Source: Hymenobacter rubidus
Lineage (GTDB): Bacteria; Bacteroidota; Bacteroidia; Cytophagales; Hymenobacteraceae
Assembly (NCBI RefSeq): GCF_016734815.1
Contig: NZ_JAERQF010000042.1
Location: 1-41,920 of the forward strand
Length of the DNA stretch: 41,920 nt
Direction of reading: 5' to 3'
Part shown: positions 21,944 through 29,531 of the stretch, one piece after another
Position numbering within the stretch: the first letter of the stretch is position 1
Layout: each line of letters begins with the position of its first letter
Position numbers and translations under genes: made by a program
The notes under the pieces: generated by a model
Databases searched by the model: none
What the model was told of the DNA's origin: nothing
Seen by the model: the letters and a program-made list of their open reading frames with translations, nothing else

Positions 21944-24268
21944 TTACAAAAGCAACAGGCCCTTCTCGCGCAGCAGCAGCCAAGCCGGAGTTTGTAAAAA
22001 GGCTTCGAACGCCCCTTCGGCTTTGGGGAAGCTGGCCGCCACGTCTTTCAGCAGCACTTTGGTATCGAAGTCGTGGCTGAGTTGCGTGAGGAGCTGGTGC
22101 AGCCAACGGCCGGCGGCCTCGGTGGTTTTCACTTCAAAATCCTCGGCTTGCTCATAGCAGGTAAGCACAGCGCGCGGCGCTTTTTTGCCCGGCTCGGTGC
22201 GGATTTCAGGGGCGTTGCCGAGCCAGAACAAGCGCTGGTTCTGCTTGGCGAAATCGGACTTTTCGGGCGCTTGCAATGCCTGTTGCACCAGTTGGCGCGG
22301 GGTGGTGGGCCGGGGCGTTTTGAAGTCGAACCAGCGGGCCAGCGGCTCATCCAGCGCCACGCCGTGCAGGTAATTGTAGAGCGATTTGGCCAGGCCGGGG
22401 CCGAAGGCTTCGTGGTCGGTGCCGAGGGGGTCGTCGTGCCACAGGTCGTTCCAGGCAAAGCCGGCGGGCTCGGGGCCAATGGCCTGTACCTGATACTTCG
22501 CCGGGTTCTTGCCCACGGGCGAGTGGGCCGTCATCGAGAAGCGGTGCCAATAGCCGCTTTGCACCACGCCGGCCGCGAAGAGCTGGCGCACTACCTCCAG
22601 GCTGTCAATAGTTTCCTGCGCAGTCTGGGTAGGGAAACCGTACATCAGGTAAGCGTGTACCATGATGCCGGCTTGGGTGAAACCATCGGCCACGCGGGCC
22701 ACCTGGGCAATGGTCACCCCCTTTTCCATGAGGGCCAAAAGCCTATCCGAAGCCACTTCCAGCCCGCCCGAAATGGCAATGCAGCCAGAGGCTGCCAGCA
22801 GGCGGCAGAGGTCGGCCGAGAAGGTTTTTTCGAACCGAATATTGCCCCACCAGGTAATGGGCACGCGGCGCTTGAGCAGTTCGATGGCCAGGTCGCGCAG
22901 GGCCAGGGGCGGCGCAGCTTCGTCCACGAAGTGAAAGCCGGTCTGGCCGGTTTGCCGAATGATTTGCTCGATGCGGTCCACCAGCAGGGTGCTGGGGGCC
23001 GTTTCGTAGCGCGCGATGTAGTCCAGCGTCACGTCGCAAAACGAGCAGCGCTTCCAGTAGCAGCCGTGGGCCACGGTGAGCTTGTTCCAGCGGCCGTCGC
23101 TCCAGAGGCGGTGCATGGGGTTCAGCACTTCCAGTACCGAGAGGTACTCCGTCAGGGGTAGGTTGGAGTAGTCGGGCGTGCCCACTTCCTGGTGCGGCAC
23201 GTCGGCGTGCGGGTGATTGACGTATTGAATTTGGCCGGTTTCGTCGCGCAGGAAAGTGCGTTGGAGCAGGCTGCGGTCCGGTAGAACGTCTTTTTGAACG
23301 TCATGCAGAGCGCAGCGAAGCATCTCGCTCGCTTCGTTGCCATCAGTTGTGATTAGTGGTAGCACGCGCGATGCTTCGTTCCGCTCTGCATGACGACCTT
23401 TTCCTTCGTTCAAACCGCCCAGATACTCCAGCAGCCTTAGCCACGGCCCTTCGCCATCGTCCAGCGTCAGGTAGTCAATGTAATCGAAAAAACGTGGCTC
23501 CTGAATGGTGCGCAGTTCGGTATTGGGGTAACCGCCACCCATCACCGTCACCGTTGCGGGACTGATTTCTTTGATGTACTTGGCCAGCCGGAGCGCGCCG
23601 TAGAGGTTGCCGGGGAAGGGCACGGTAAAGCCCACCATATCCGGCTGCACGCGCGCCAGCAGCGGCTGCAGTTCCTCCAGCAGCATGCGGTCGAGCAGGG
23701 TGGGGGCGGCTTCGAGCTCTTGGTGCAGGGGCTCGAAGCTGGTGGCGGATAGCGCCAGTTTCTCGGCGTAGCGCGAGAAGCCGAAGTGCGGGCCCACGGT
23801 TGCTTTGATGAGGTCGGCAAGGTCTTCGAGGTAGAGCGTGGCCAGGTGCCGGGCCTGGTCTGTCAGGCCCATGGTGCCGAAGGCCGTTTCCAGGTCGGCC
23901 ACGTTGTCGAAGCGACTGGCTTCGGGCAGGAAACGGCCGTGGCAGATGCGCGGCGCTAGCGTGAGGTCTTTGTTCTGCAAAAACCGCATGACCGGCGCAA
24001 TGGTGGCCAGGTAGCGGTTTTGCAGCCGCAGCATGCGCCGGGCATTATCGCTCAGGTCAAAATCTCCGGCTTCGATTGCCTGAAAAACCCGCTTCAGGCC
24101 CGCTTCCGAAAACAGCCGCAGCACCAGCTGCAAGCCCATATCGGCCTGCGTCACGGCGTAGCCGCGCCCACCCAGAAAGCCCTTGATGTAGGCCGTGGCC
24201 GGGTACGGGGTATTGAGCTGCGTGAGCGGCGGCGTGAGCAGCAGGATGCGGGGCGAAGCAGAAGACAC
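21944..24268 (-). CDS. B12-binding-type radical SAM protein with in-frame palindromic insertion
   Basis: A 774-residue protein. The N-terminal part (PRILLLTPPLTQLNTPYPAT; DMVGFTVPFPGNLYGALRLA; VTVMGGGYPN) is the Rossmann-type cobalamin-binding domain seen in class B radical SAM enzymes. The SAM domain follows with the cluster motif GCYWKRCSFCD (about residue 400), spaced C-x4-C-x2-C, one residue longer than the canonical C-x3-C-x2-C, and NIRFEKTF and ISGGLEVASDRLL. The reaction is not known. Residues 291-324 (RHAERNEASRVL ... EMLRCALHD) are encoded by a family B palindrome and are absent from the expected fold. The start is GTG 24268. No modification-cluster partners are adjacent. Confidence 0.88.
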   Translation of the reverse strand: MSSASPRILLLTPPLTQLNTPYPATAYIKGFLGGRGYAVTQADMGLQLVLRLFSEAGLKRVFQAIEAGDFDLSDNARRMLRLQNRYLATIAPVMRFLQNKDLTLAPRICHGRFLPEASRFDNVADLETAFGTMGLTDQARHLATLYLEDLADLIKATVGPHFGFSRYAEKLALSATSFEPLHQELEAAPTLLDRMLLEELQPLLARVQPDMVGFTVPFPGNLYGALRLAKYIKEISPATVTVMGGGYPNTELRTIQEPRFFDYIDYLTLDDGEGPWLRLLEYLGGLNEGKGRHAERNEASRVLPLITTDGNEASEMLRCALHDVQKDVLPDRSLLQRTFLRDETGQIQYVNHPHADVPHQEVGTPDYSNLPLTEYLSVLEVLNPMHRLWSDGRWNKLTVAHGCYWKRCSFCDVTLDYIARYETAPSTLLVDRIEQIIRQTGQTGFHFVDEAAPPLALRDLAIELLKRRVPITWWGNIRFEKTFSADLCRLLAASGCIAISGGLEVASDRLLALMEKGVTIAQVARVADGFTQAGIMVHAYLMYGFPTQTAQETIDSLEVVRQLFAAGVVQSGYWHRFSMTAHSPVGKNPAKYQVQAIGPEPAGFAWNDLWHDDPLGTDHEAFGPGLAKSLYNYLHGVALDEPLARWFDFKTPRPTTPRQLVQQALQAPEKSDFAKQNQRLFWLGNAPEIRTEPGKKAPRAVLTCYEQAEDFEVKTTEAAGRWLHQLLTQLSHDFDTKVLLKDVAASFPKAEGAFEAFLQTPAWLLLREKGLLLL
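23299..23395. repeat. Palindromic element, family B, copy 2, inside the radical SAM gene
   Basis: Inverted arms 23299-23328 and 23366-23395 match at 27 of 30 positions (ends CGTCATGCAGAGCG / CGCTCTGCATGACG), with a 37-bp spacer. The element contains no stop codon in the coding frame and leaves the gene open. Confidence 0.9.
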
Positions 24269-24311
24269 AGTGGGGACTAACCCGGCAAGGCCCGCCGGGG
24301 TTCATTTCCGG

Positions 24312-24319
24312 CAAAGGTC
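24312..24319 (-). promoter_or_regulatory. Candidate -7 box of the radical SAM gene (GACCTTTG)
   Basis: Seven of eight positions match TAnnTTTG on the minus strand; it would give a leader of roughly 37 nt ahead of GTG 24268. It sits just outside the family A palindrome. Confidence 0.3.
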
Positions 24320-24326
24320 GGGCTCC

Positions 24327-24409
24327 GTAGCGCGAACTTTGTAGTTCGTGTTCCCGCGCCGCTTCAACGGTTGATGCTCTGGGACGCGAACTACAACGTT
24401 CGCGCTACT
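24327..24409. repeat. REPIN-like palindromic element, family A, copy 3 (short form)
   Basis: Two inverted GTAG-footed CGCGAAC..GTTCGCG-type hairpins with a 35-bp spacer; the long outer arms are absent. The TAG of the right GTAG foot (24405-24407) is the stop codon of the copper-type outer-membrane gene. One hairpin has drifted (GTTG loop, one stem mismatch). Confidence 0.88.
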
Positions 24410-26075
24410 TCATCCACGGTGCGGTCAGGCGCAGGTACACCGAAGCCGAGAGCGGCAGCTTGCCGTAGCCGGGGCCAAAGTAGGCAAGCCCATACCGGTC
24501 ACCCTGTAGTGCAGCCGGAATAAAATAGCCCGTGAGCTGCCCGCCCAGGCTTAGCTCCGGGCCGCGGGCACCGCCCAGGCTGGCCAGCCGGTAGCTGGCG
24601 CCCAGCGTGAGGGCGTGAATGTTGAATACCCCCGCCAGCAATTGGTCGGTAGGCCCGGAGTAATAGAATTCCAACTCCTCGCTGTCTTTTTGCACAAATT
24701 CGTAGCGACCGTAGAACGTGGGGCGGCCCAGCGTGAGATTGGTTTCGGCCAGCACGGCGTGCTCCTTGCCGGCGTGGCCCTCGTTGAGGCCCCACACCAA
24801 CGCGGAGGCCAGGTAGCGGCGCTCGCCCCAGGTGCGGCTGTGCAACAGGCTGGCCGTGGTGCGGGTCACGTCTTCGTCGGGGTGCAGGTCTTCGGGGCTC
24901 TTGATGAAGGCCCGGCTGACTTGCAGCGCCAGCTCGCGGCTGGGGTTCCAGCTCAGGCGGGCGGCCCAGGAATCGGCGCGGGGCTTGTCGAAATCGTAGC
25001 GGTGCTCGTCGGGCTCGCGGCCGGTGAAGTTGCTGCCTTCCAGCTTAAACTGCTTGTAGCGCACGCCCAGCGTAGCCACCCCGAAGGTGATGTGCGTGGC
25101 ATCAGTCCAGTGGTGCGAGAGGGGTGCATCGGGGTTGGGCATGGCCGAAATGCGGTGCATGAAGGCCACCGGCCCGATGGCCGGCTCGCCGGGATAGCCC
25201 AGGTAGAGGCTCACGTCCACGTCCTCGCTCACGGCGTGGGTGTAACCCACGCTCAAGCCCGAAATCAGGTCGTGCGGGTGCTGCTTATCAATCAGCGGCT
25301 GCCCTTTATACGACTCGCCGGTCTGAAACAGCAACGGGTAGCCGCCGTTGGTTTCGGTGAGTGGGTCGAGGCTCACCATCAAACTCAGGTTGAGCAGGCC
25401 GCGCGCCCCTATTTCTCGCTGGGCCATGGCCATGCCCCAGTTCGGCCCGTCGATGGCATTGGCGTGGCCGCGCTTGCCGTTGTTGTTGAAGTTCTGGCTG
25501 GTGTAGCGGCCATAAGCTGCGCCGTGATACATTAGCATCCAGGGGCCCTTGTGCTGCATCCACATGTACATGGGCGTGGCGTCGGGCTGCCAGCTGGTGG
25601 CCGAGCCGTTGCGGTTCATGGGCAGGTGGCGCGAGTAGGCGTGGCTCATGCCGGGCATGGCCATGCTGCTGTCGTGAGCCATTCCCATGTGCATACCGGG
25701 CATGGCGGCATGGTCGGCTGCAGGCATCGATTCGCCGGGTTTCAGGCCATCCAGCTTGGCGCCGCTTCCCATCGGCATTTCACCGTCCATTTTCATGCCG
25801 TCCATCGAATGGGCAGGGGCGGGCAGCCGGGCTGTATCGGCGGGCGCCCCATCCGAAACGGTGGTTGCCGCTTTGGGCGCTGATGCTGCTTTAGAAACGA
25901 CAGTCCTGGGCTTCGGGGCGGCGGAGTGGGCGGCTTTGGCAGGCCGAGGCTTCGGCTTGGCCGGAGCCGGCATGGGCATGGTCATGTCCATGTGCTCGTG
26001 CGTCTGGGCGGTGGCCGCCAGCACCGGGGCAACCGTCAGTAAACCAAACAGAAGGAGTTTGTGTAAACGGAGCAT
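24405..26075 (-). CDS. Met/His-rich outer-membrane protein of a copper-type locus
   Basis: A 556-residue exported protein. After a signal peptide (MLRLHKLLLFGLLTVAPVLA) comes a long Met/His/Pro/Ala-rich region (about residues 25-155: THEHMDMTMPMP, HSMDGMKMDGEMPMG, MPGMHMGMAHDSSMAMPGMS) of the kind that binds Cu(I) or Ag(I). The remainder (DATPMYMWMQHKGPWMLMYH ... HPHDLISGLSVGY ... PVAFMHRISAMPNPDAPLSH ... YLRLTAPWMK) is rich in alternating aromatic and small residues like an outer-membrane barrel. I recognise the pattern from Bacteroidota metal-resistance regions but know no assigned name. ATG 26075 gives the signal peptide. The stop is supplied by the family A palindrome. A divergent Csp-like gene supports a copper role. 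Confidence 0.75.
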   Translation of the reverse strand: MLRLHKLLLFGLLTVAPVLAATAQTHEHMDMTMPMPAPAKPKPRPAKAAHSAAPKPRTVVSKAASAPKAATTVSDGAPADTARLPAPAHSMDGMKMDGEMPMGSGAKLDGLKPGESMPAADHAAMPGMHMGMAHDSSMAMPGMSHAYSRHLPMNRNGSATSWQPDATPMYMWMQHKGPWMLMYHGAAYGRYTSQNFNNNGKRGHANAIDGPNWGMAMAQREIGARGLLNLSLMVSLDPLTETNGGYPLLFQTGESYKGQPLIDKQHPHDLISGLSVGYTHAVSEDVDVSLYLGYPGEPAIGPVAFMHRISAMPNPDAPLSHHWTDATHITFGVATLGVRYKQFKLEGSNFTGREPDEHRYDFDKPRADSWAARLSWNPSRELALQVSRAFIKSPEDLHPDEDVTRTTASLLHSRTWGERRYLASALVWGLNEGHAGKEHAVLAETNLTLGRPTFYGRYEFVQKDSEELEFYYSGPTDQLLAGVFNIHALTLGASYRLASLGGARGPELSLGGQLTGYFIPAALQGDRYGLAYFGPGYGKLPLSASVYLRLTAPWMK

Positions 26076-26290
26076 AGCAATTGAATGGAGACAACAGGAA
26101 TAAAGTACTATACCCGGTAGGCAAGGCAAGGGTTGAAGCAGTTTTTGGCGGAAAACGTACAGCATCCCGGCCCGCCCCCAAATTGTGTAGCCTGAAAGCA
26201 GGAATCCTGCACCTACCCGCCGTCGCCGGGCACCGTATACCCCAGGGCCGGTCCAGGTACCGCTTTTCTTCACTTATTTCCTTCTTTCCC

Positions 26291-26644
26291 ATGCAAATGC
26301 CCGCCGCTGCGCCCCGCGCCCGCCAAAACAACCAAACCGTCCTCGATGCCCTCAGCCGCTGTATTGCCGCCTGCGAACTATGCGCCGATGCCTGCCTCGA
26401 CGAAAAAGATGTGCCCATGATGGTGCCCTGCATCCGGCTCGACCGCGACTGCGCCGACATCTGTCGCCTCACCGCCGCCTTCATCGCCCGCGGCTCGGCC
26501 CACGCCCAGCATGTTCTCAAAGAGTGCATCGAAATTTGCCAGAAATGCCACGACGAATGCGCCAAGCACCCGCACGACCACTGCCTGCAGTGCGCCAAAG
26601 CGTGCCAAGCCTGCGCCGAAGCCTGTCAAGCATATGGTAAGTGA
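26291..26644 (+). CDS. Csp-like four-helix copper-storage protein
   Basis: A 117-residue helical protein with 16 cysteines, at positions 24, 28, 31, 35, 47, 54, 58, 79, 83, 86, 90, 98, 101, 105, 108 and 112, in the CxxxC and CxxC rhythm of Csp proteins (DUF326 type), which hold many Cu(I) ions inside a four-helix bundle. There is no signal peptide, so it resembles the cytosolic Csp3 class. The start is ATG 26291 (MQMPAAAPRARQ). The last two codons and the TGA stop lie in the left arm of the perfect inverted repeat at 26636-26732. Neighbours are a Met-rich outer-membrane protein and an HMA-containing regulator, so the set looks like a copper-response locus. Confidence 0.9.
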   Translation: MQMPAAAPRARQNNQTVLDALSRCIAACELCADACLDEKDVPMMVPCIRLDRDCADICRLTAAFIARGSAHAQHVLKECIEICQKCHDECAKHPHDHCLQCAKACQACAEACQAYGK

Positions 26645-26732
26645 GTAAGTGGGTAAATGAGCAAGGGCCCGGCACCGGTGGATTTACACACGGTGCCGGG
26701 CCCTTGCTCATTTACCCACTTACTCACTTACC
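26636..26732. repeat. Perfect 42-bp inverted repeat, family E
   Basis: Arms 26636-26677 and 26691-26732 are exact reverse complements with a 13-nt loop. Each arm begins with an 8-bp rhythm (GTAAGTGA, GTAAGTGG, GTAAATGA) and ends in AAGGGCCCGGCACCG. It lies between convergent genes, overlaps the stop of the Csp-like gene and ends 3 bp from the stop of the regulator. It has no T-tract. Confidence 0.95.
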
Positions 26733-26735
26733 TCC

Positions 26736-27305
26736 CTACAGCGCATCGAGCGACATGCGCTCGGGCAGCATCAGGCGGCGGAATTCACTCACGGAGTAGC
26801 CCGTCACCTGGCGGAACTGGTTGCTCAGGTGCTGGCCGGAACTGTAGCGCATCTGGTCGGCTATCTGGTTCAGCGTCAACTCGCCGTAGCTGAGCATTTC
26901 CTTCACGCGCTCAATTTTGAGGCGGATGAGATACTTCTCGATGGTGAGGTGCGCAGTGCGCGAAAACACCTTGCTCAGGTGCGAATAAGTGGCCGCAAAC
27001 CGGTCGGTGAGGAAAGCCGAGGTGGTGAGCGGTGAGCGGGCCGTGCGCAGGTGCTCCAGGTACTCAGCCAAGGTGGTTTTTATTTGCTCGGTGAGCTGCT
27101 CGGCCCGGCCGCGCAGCAGCTCGAAGCCGGCGGCGTGTAGCAGGGGGGCCAGCGCTTCGGGGTCGGCGGGGGTGGCTTCGTCCAGCTCGGCCACGCCCAG
27201 CGTCACCGCTTTGGGCTGGTAGCCGGCCCGCTCCAACAGGTTTTGTACGGCCTCCACACAACGGGGGCACACCATATTCTTGATATGCAGTAGGTTGGTT
27301 TTCAA
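26736..27305 (-). CDS. AraC-family regulator with N-terminal HMA-like metal-binding segment
   Basis: A 189-residue DNA-binding protein. Residues 1-70 resemble a heavy-metal-associated (HMA) fold: NLLHIKNMVCPRCVEAVQNL with a CPRC metal site, then a second strand KAVTLGVAELDE. The C-terminal half is an AraC helix-turn-helix pair (AATYSHLSKVFSRTAHLTIE ... LTLNQIADQMRYSSGQHLSN ... FRQVTGYSVSEFRRL). This pairing suggests that Cu(I) or another soft metal is sensed directly. The start is uncertain: TTG 27305 keeps the first HMA strand, ATG 27275 would begin at MVCPRC. It probably controls the adjacent copper-type genes. The upstream membrane-protein gene ends 5 bp before TTG 27305, so the two are likely co-transcribed. 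Confidence 0.8.
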   Translation of the reverse strand: MKTNLLHIKNMVCPRCVEAVQNLLERAGYQPKAVTLGVAELDEATPADPEALAPLLHAAGFELLRGRAEQLTEQIKTTLAEYLEHLRTARSPLTTSAFLTDRFAATYSHLSKVFSRTAHLTIEKYLIRLKIERVKEMLSYGELTLNQIADQMRYSSGQHLSNQFRQVTGYSVSEFRRLMLPERMSLDAL

Positions 27306-27310
27306 TGGCT

Positions 27311-27670
27311 TTAACGTGTTTCGGGCCGCCGTGAAGCGGCCGGTGAGGAATAAGAACGAGCTGCTGACGAAGCCGCCGGGGCCCGGCGGGGGCGCGGGGC
27401 GGGGGTCGAAACCTCCGCCCAGCCACGCCCAAACCAATGCCCGGTGGCCCAGGTCACAAAAGGCACCACGGCCAGAAACGTAACCGCCAGCAGCCAGACG
27501 AATACGAGAAAGGCGAAAAAAAGTCGACTAAAAAAGTGGTCACCCGTCCCAAACAGATATCCGACTAACATTAGTGCCAGTACCAAGCTCACACTGGCCA
27601 GCACGCCCACCCGCCGCCAGGGCCAGGCAGCAACGTGTTTTTGGAGGCGACGGCGCAGGGGCAGGAGCAT
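27311..27670 (-). CDS. Small two-helix membrane protein
   Basis: A 119-residue protein with a basic N-terminus, two hydrophobic helices (about residues 22-42 and 49-75) and an Ala/Ser/Pro/Arg-rich tail. No family is recognised. It ends 5 bp before the likely start of the HMA-AraC regulator and is on the same strand, so co-transcription is likely. The low-complexity tail makes the exact end less certain. Confidence 0.55.
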   Translation of the reverse strand: MLLPLRRRLQKHVAAWPWRRVGVLASVSLVLALMLVGYLFGTGDHFFSRLFFAFLVFVWLLAVTFLAVVPFVTWATGHWFGRGWAEVSTPAPRPRRAPAASSAARSYSSPAASRRPETR

Positions 27671-27724
27671 AGATTGGCGGAATGGGAGGGTGAAAATAGG
27701 GGAAAATTTGGTTGGGCCAATCCC

Positions 27725-28327
27725 TTAGCTCAGCAAAGCCAGCAATTCCAGCTGCATGGCCTCGCCGTTATCCGCCTCGTACCAGGTGTTCATGGTTTTG
27801 ACTACGTAGTTGGTGTGCAGCGATTTATCGGCGTGCAGCTCGCGCGATAGTGCTTGGGCCGCCGCCGGGCGCGGCCCCCACACACCCAACTCAGCGCCGG
27901 TCGCGGCATCGAGCCGAATGAGCTTGGGAATGCTGTTTTTGCCCTCGGTCTGGTGCGTAGCCATTATTTCCGGATGCTCGGAGCGCAGCACCACGTGCAG
28001 GCTCACGCGGCCGGCGCTTTTTTCGGCCAGATGGGCCAGCACGGGCAGCAGGTGGGCGGTGTCGCCACACCAAGTTTCGCCCAGCACCAGCCATTCTTCG
28101 GGGGCGGACAGGTGCTGGATTTTTTCGAGCAGCGCAGGCAGCAAGGGTTCGGCGTAGGCCCGGTCGAGGTGCACCTGGTTCTGGTCGGTGTAGCGGATGA
28201 GGCCCGGCGTTTGGTCGGGGCCGGTGGTGCGGTGCTCGGCCGCCAGAATGGCCACCAGGGAGCGGAATTCGGCGTAGGTATAGGCGGGCGTGGGCAGCAA
28301 GGCGGGCGAAACGAGCGGAGTGGACAT
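27725..28327 (-). CDS. Thioredoxin-fold protein with an atypical WCGD active site
   Basis: A 200-residue protein without an export signal. The thioredoxin-like core is VLGETWCGDTAHLLPVLAHL (about residue 90), with the cis-Pro loop GKNSIPKLIRLD (about residue 145). The usual WCxxC has become WCGDT, leaving one Cys, so it cannot form the standard redox disulfide and may act as a monothiol or a binding protein. Members of this group occur widely in Bacteroidota as 'thioredoxin family protein'. The start at ATG 28327 (MSTPLVSPALLP) is preferred to an in-frame TTG or CTG region upstream. It is not obviously linked to its neighbours. Confidence 0.8.
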   Translation of the reverse strand: MSTPLVSPALLPTPAYTYAEFRSLVAILAAEHRTTGPDQTPGLIRYTDQNQVHLDRAYAEPLLPALLEKIQHLSAPEEWLVLGETWCGDTAHLLPVLAHLAEKSAGRVSLHVVLRSEHPEIMATHQTEGKNSIPKLIRLDAATGAELGVWGPRPAAAQALSRELHADKSLHTNYVVKTMNTWYEADNGEAMQLELLALLS

Positions 28328-28631
28328 CAGGAATATGCGTAATAACAAAGCCCCAAGCTACGACCCGCGCAACCTAAGAGGCAAATGCATCGCTACAACC
28401 GCAGCCAGGCCCCCTGGTTCGGGTTGCGCCGCATTTGCCAAGCCGGGCACCCAAAGGATTCTTTCTGCTCCCAGCCGGCACAAACAAAAGCAGCTTCCCA
28501 CGAAGCCCTAAACCGCTTATGAAGAAACGACGACTTGTCAGCCGCTGCTTTACCTTTGCTCAGGCCGGACTGCTTTGGGCACACGGCTCGCAATTCCGGC
28601 GGTCTGGCTATCTCTGCTCCCGTTACCTGTT
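28328..28631. other. Intergenic region with inverted 9-mers around a repeated 25-mer
   Basis: No convincing gene is seen. GGCAAATGC at 28380-28388 and its reverse complement at 28431-28439 flank a 25-bp string (28408-28432) that recurs at 33874-33898. The rest shows no motif. Confidence 0.5.
28408..28432 (+). repeat. 25-bp direct repeat, left copy, beside the glycan cluster
   Basis: Identical in all 25 bases to 33874-33898 and in the same orientation; contains TGGTTCGGGTTGCGCC. The two copies bracket the glycosyltransferase cluster. Confidence 0.85.
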
Positions 28632-29468
28632 ATGAAGGTTTATGTTATCAGTCTGCGTCGAGCTCCCGAGCGGCGGCACTACATCGAACAGCACCTTAGC
28701 GCCCTTGGCTTGGTATACGAAATCGTGGATGCCATCGACTACCAAGAGCTAACGCCCGCCGACTTTGCCCGACTCATTGACCCACAGGCAGCGGCCGCCA
28801 ACCCTTATCTCACCAAAGGGGTGCAGGCGTGCGCCCTCTCGCATGCAAAGGTGTGCGACCTTATTGCCGCCAGCCCCGACCGCATGGCCCTGGTACTGGA
28901 AGACGATGCGGCCCTGCCCGCAAACATCAAATCCATTCTGGCCCTTATTGAGCAAGAAATTGCAGACGAGGAAGTGATTTCCCTTTCTTACTACACGCAT
29001 TTTCACGATGGCATTGAGCTAAGCCTGCAAGGAGCTAAAAAGCTGGCTAACGGCAACAGCCTGTTTTACCCCGTCAACCTCACCGATGTAGGCTCGGCAA
29101 TGGCCTACGTAATGCCCCGCGCGGTAGCGGCACGGCTGCCGCGCACCGCCGTCCCCGTGCGAGTAGCAGCCGACTATTGGGGCGACCATTACCGCAACGG
29201 GGCCTTTCAGTCCTTTCGCTGCTTGCATCCTGTCCCGGTACACACGGCCTCTTTCCGTTCCACCCTCGACTATGCCGCCACCCAAAAAAGTTGGCCCCGG
29301 CAGGCGCTGACCAAACTGGCTGGCTATGGGGCCGCACTAGTGCGCAAAACCCGTTTTCCGTTTTTGTTCAGCTACCTCGAAACCCGTGACCGGCAGCGCT
29401 TGGATAAGAAACACATTTTGCGCTTTGTAGAATCGGCGCCCTTCAACGCTCCCGCTGCGCTTGCTTAA
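28632..29468 (+). CDS. Glycosyltransferase family 25 (LPS-type) protein
   Basis: A 278-residue cytosolic or membrane-associated glycosyltransferase that would build surface polysaccharide or glycoprotein sugar chains. It opens MKVYVISLRRAPERR, the GT25 signature, and has GVQACALSHAKVCDL (about residue 70) and MALVLEDDAALPAN, with the DD as the likely metal-nucleotide-sugar site. The ATG at 28632 is chosen to start MKVYVISL; upstream in-frame sequence lacks the motif. Sugar and acceptor are unknown. It is the first gene of a cluster with a GT61, an acyltransferase and a GT2. Confidence 0.88.
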   Translation: MKVYVISLRRAPERRHYIEQHLSALGLVYEIVDAIDYQELTPADFARLIDPQAAAANPYLTKGVQACALSHAKVCDLIAASPDRMALVLEDDAALPANIKSILALIEQEIADEEVISLSYYTHFHDGIELSLQGAKKLANGNSLFYPVNLTDVGSAMAYVMPRAVAARLPRTAVPVRVAADYWGDHYRNGAFQSFRCLHPVPVHTASFRSTLDYAATQKSWPRQALTKLAGYGAALVRKTRFPFLFSYLETRDRQRLDKKHILRFVESAPFNAPAALA

Positions 29469-29531
29469 TTGTATTTAGTACCGGGATATTGACCTGGTGG
29501 GCGACGCAACTATTTCCCCTTTATTCTTAGC

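Noticed and set aside
28408..28432. 25-bp repeat considered as a tRNA-derived attachment site
   Set aside because: It contains GGTTCGGGTTGCGCC, which looks a little like a T-arm, but no cloverleaf can be drawn and no integrase is nearby.
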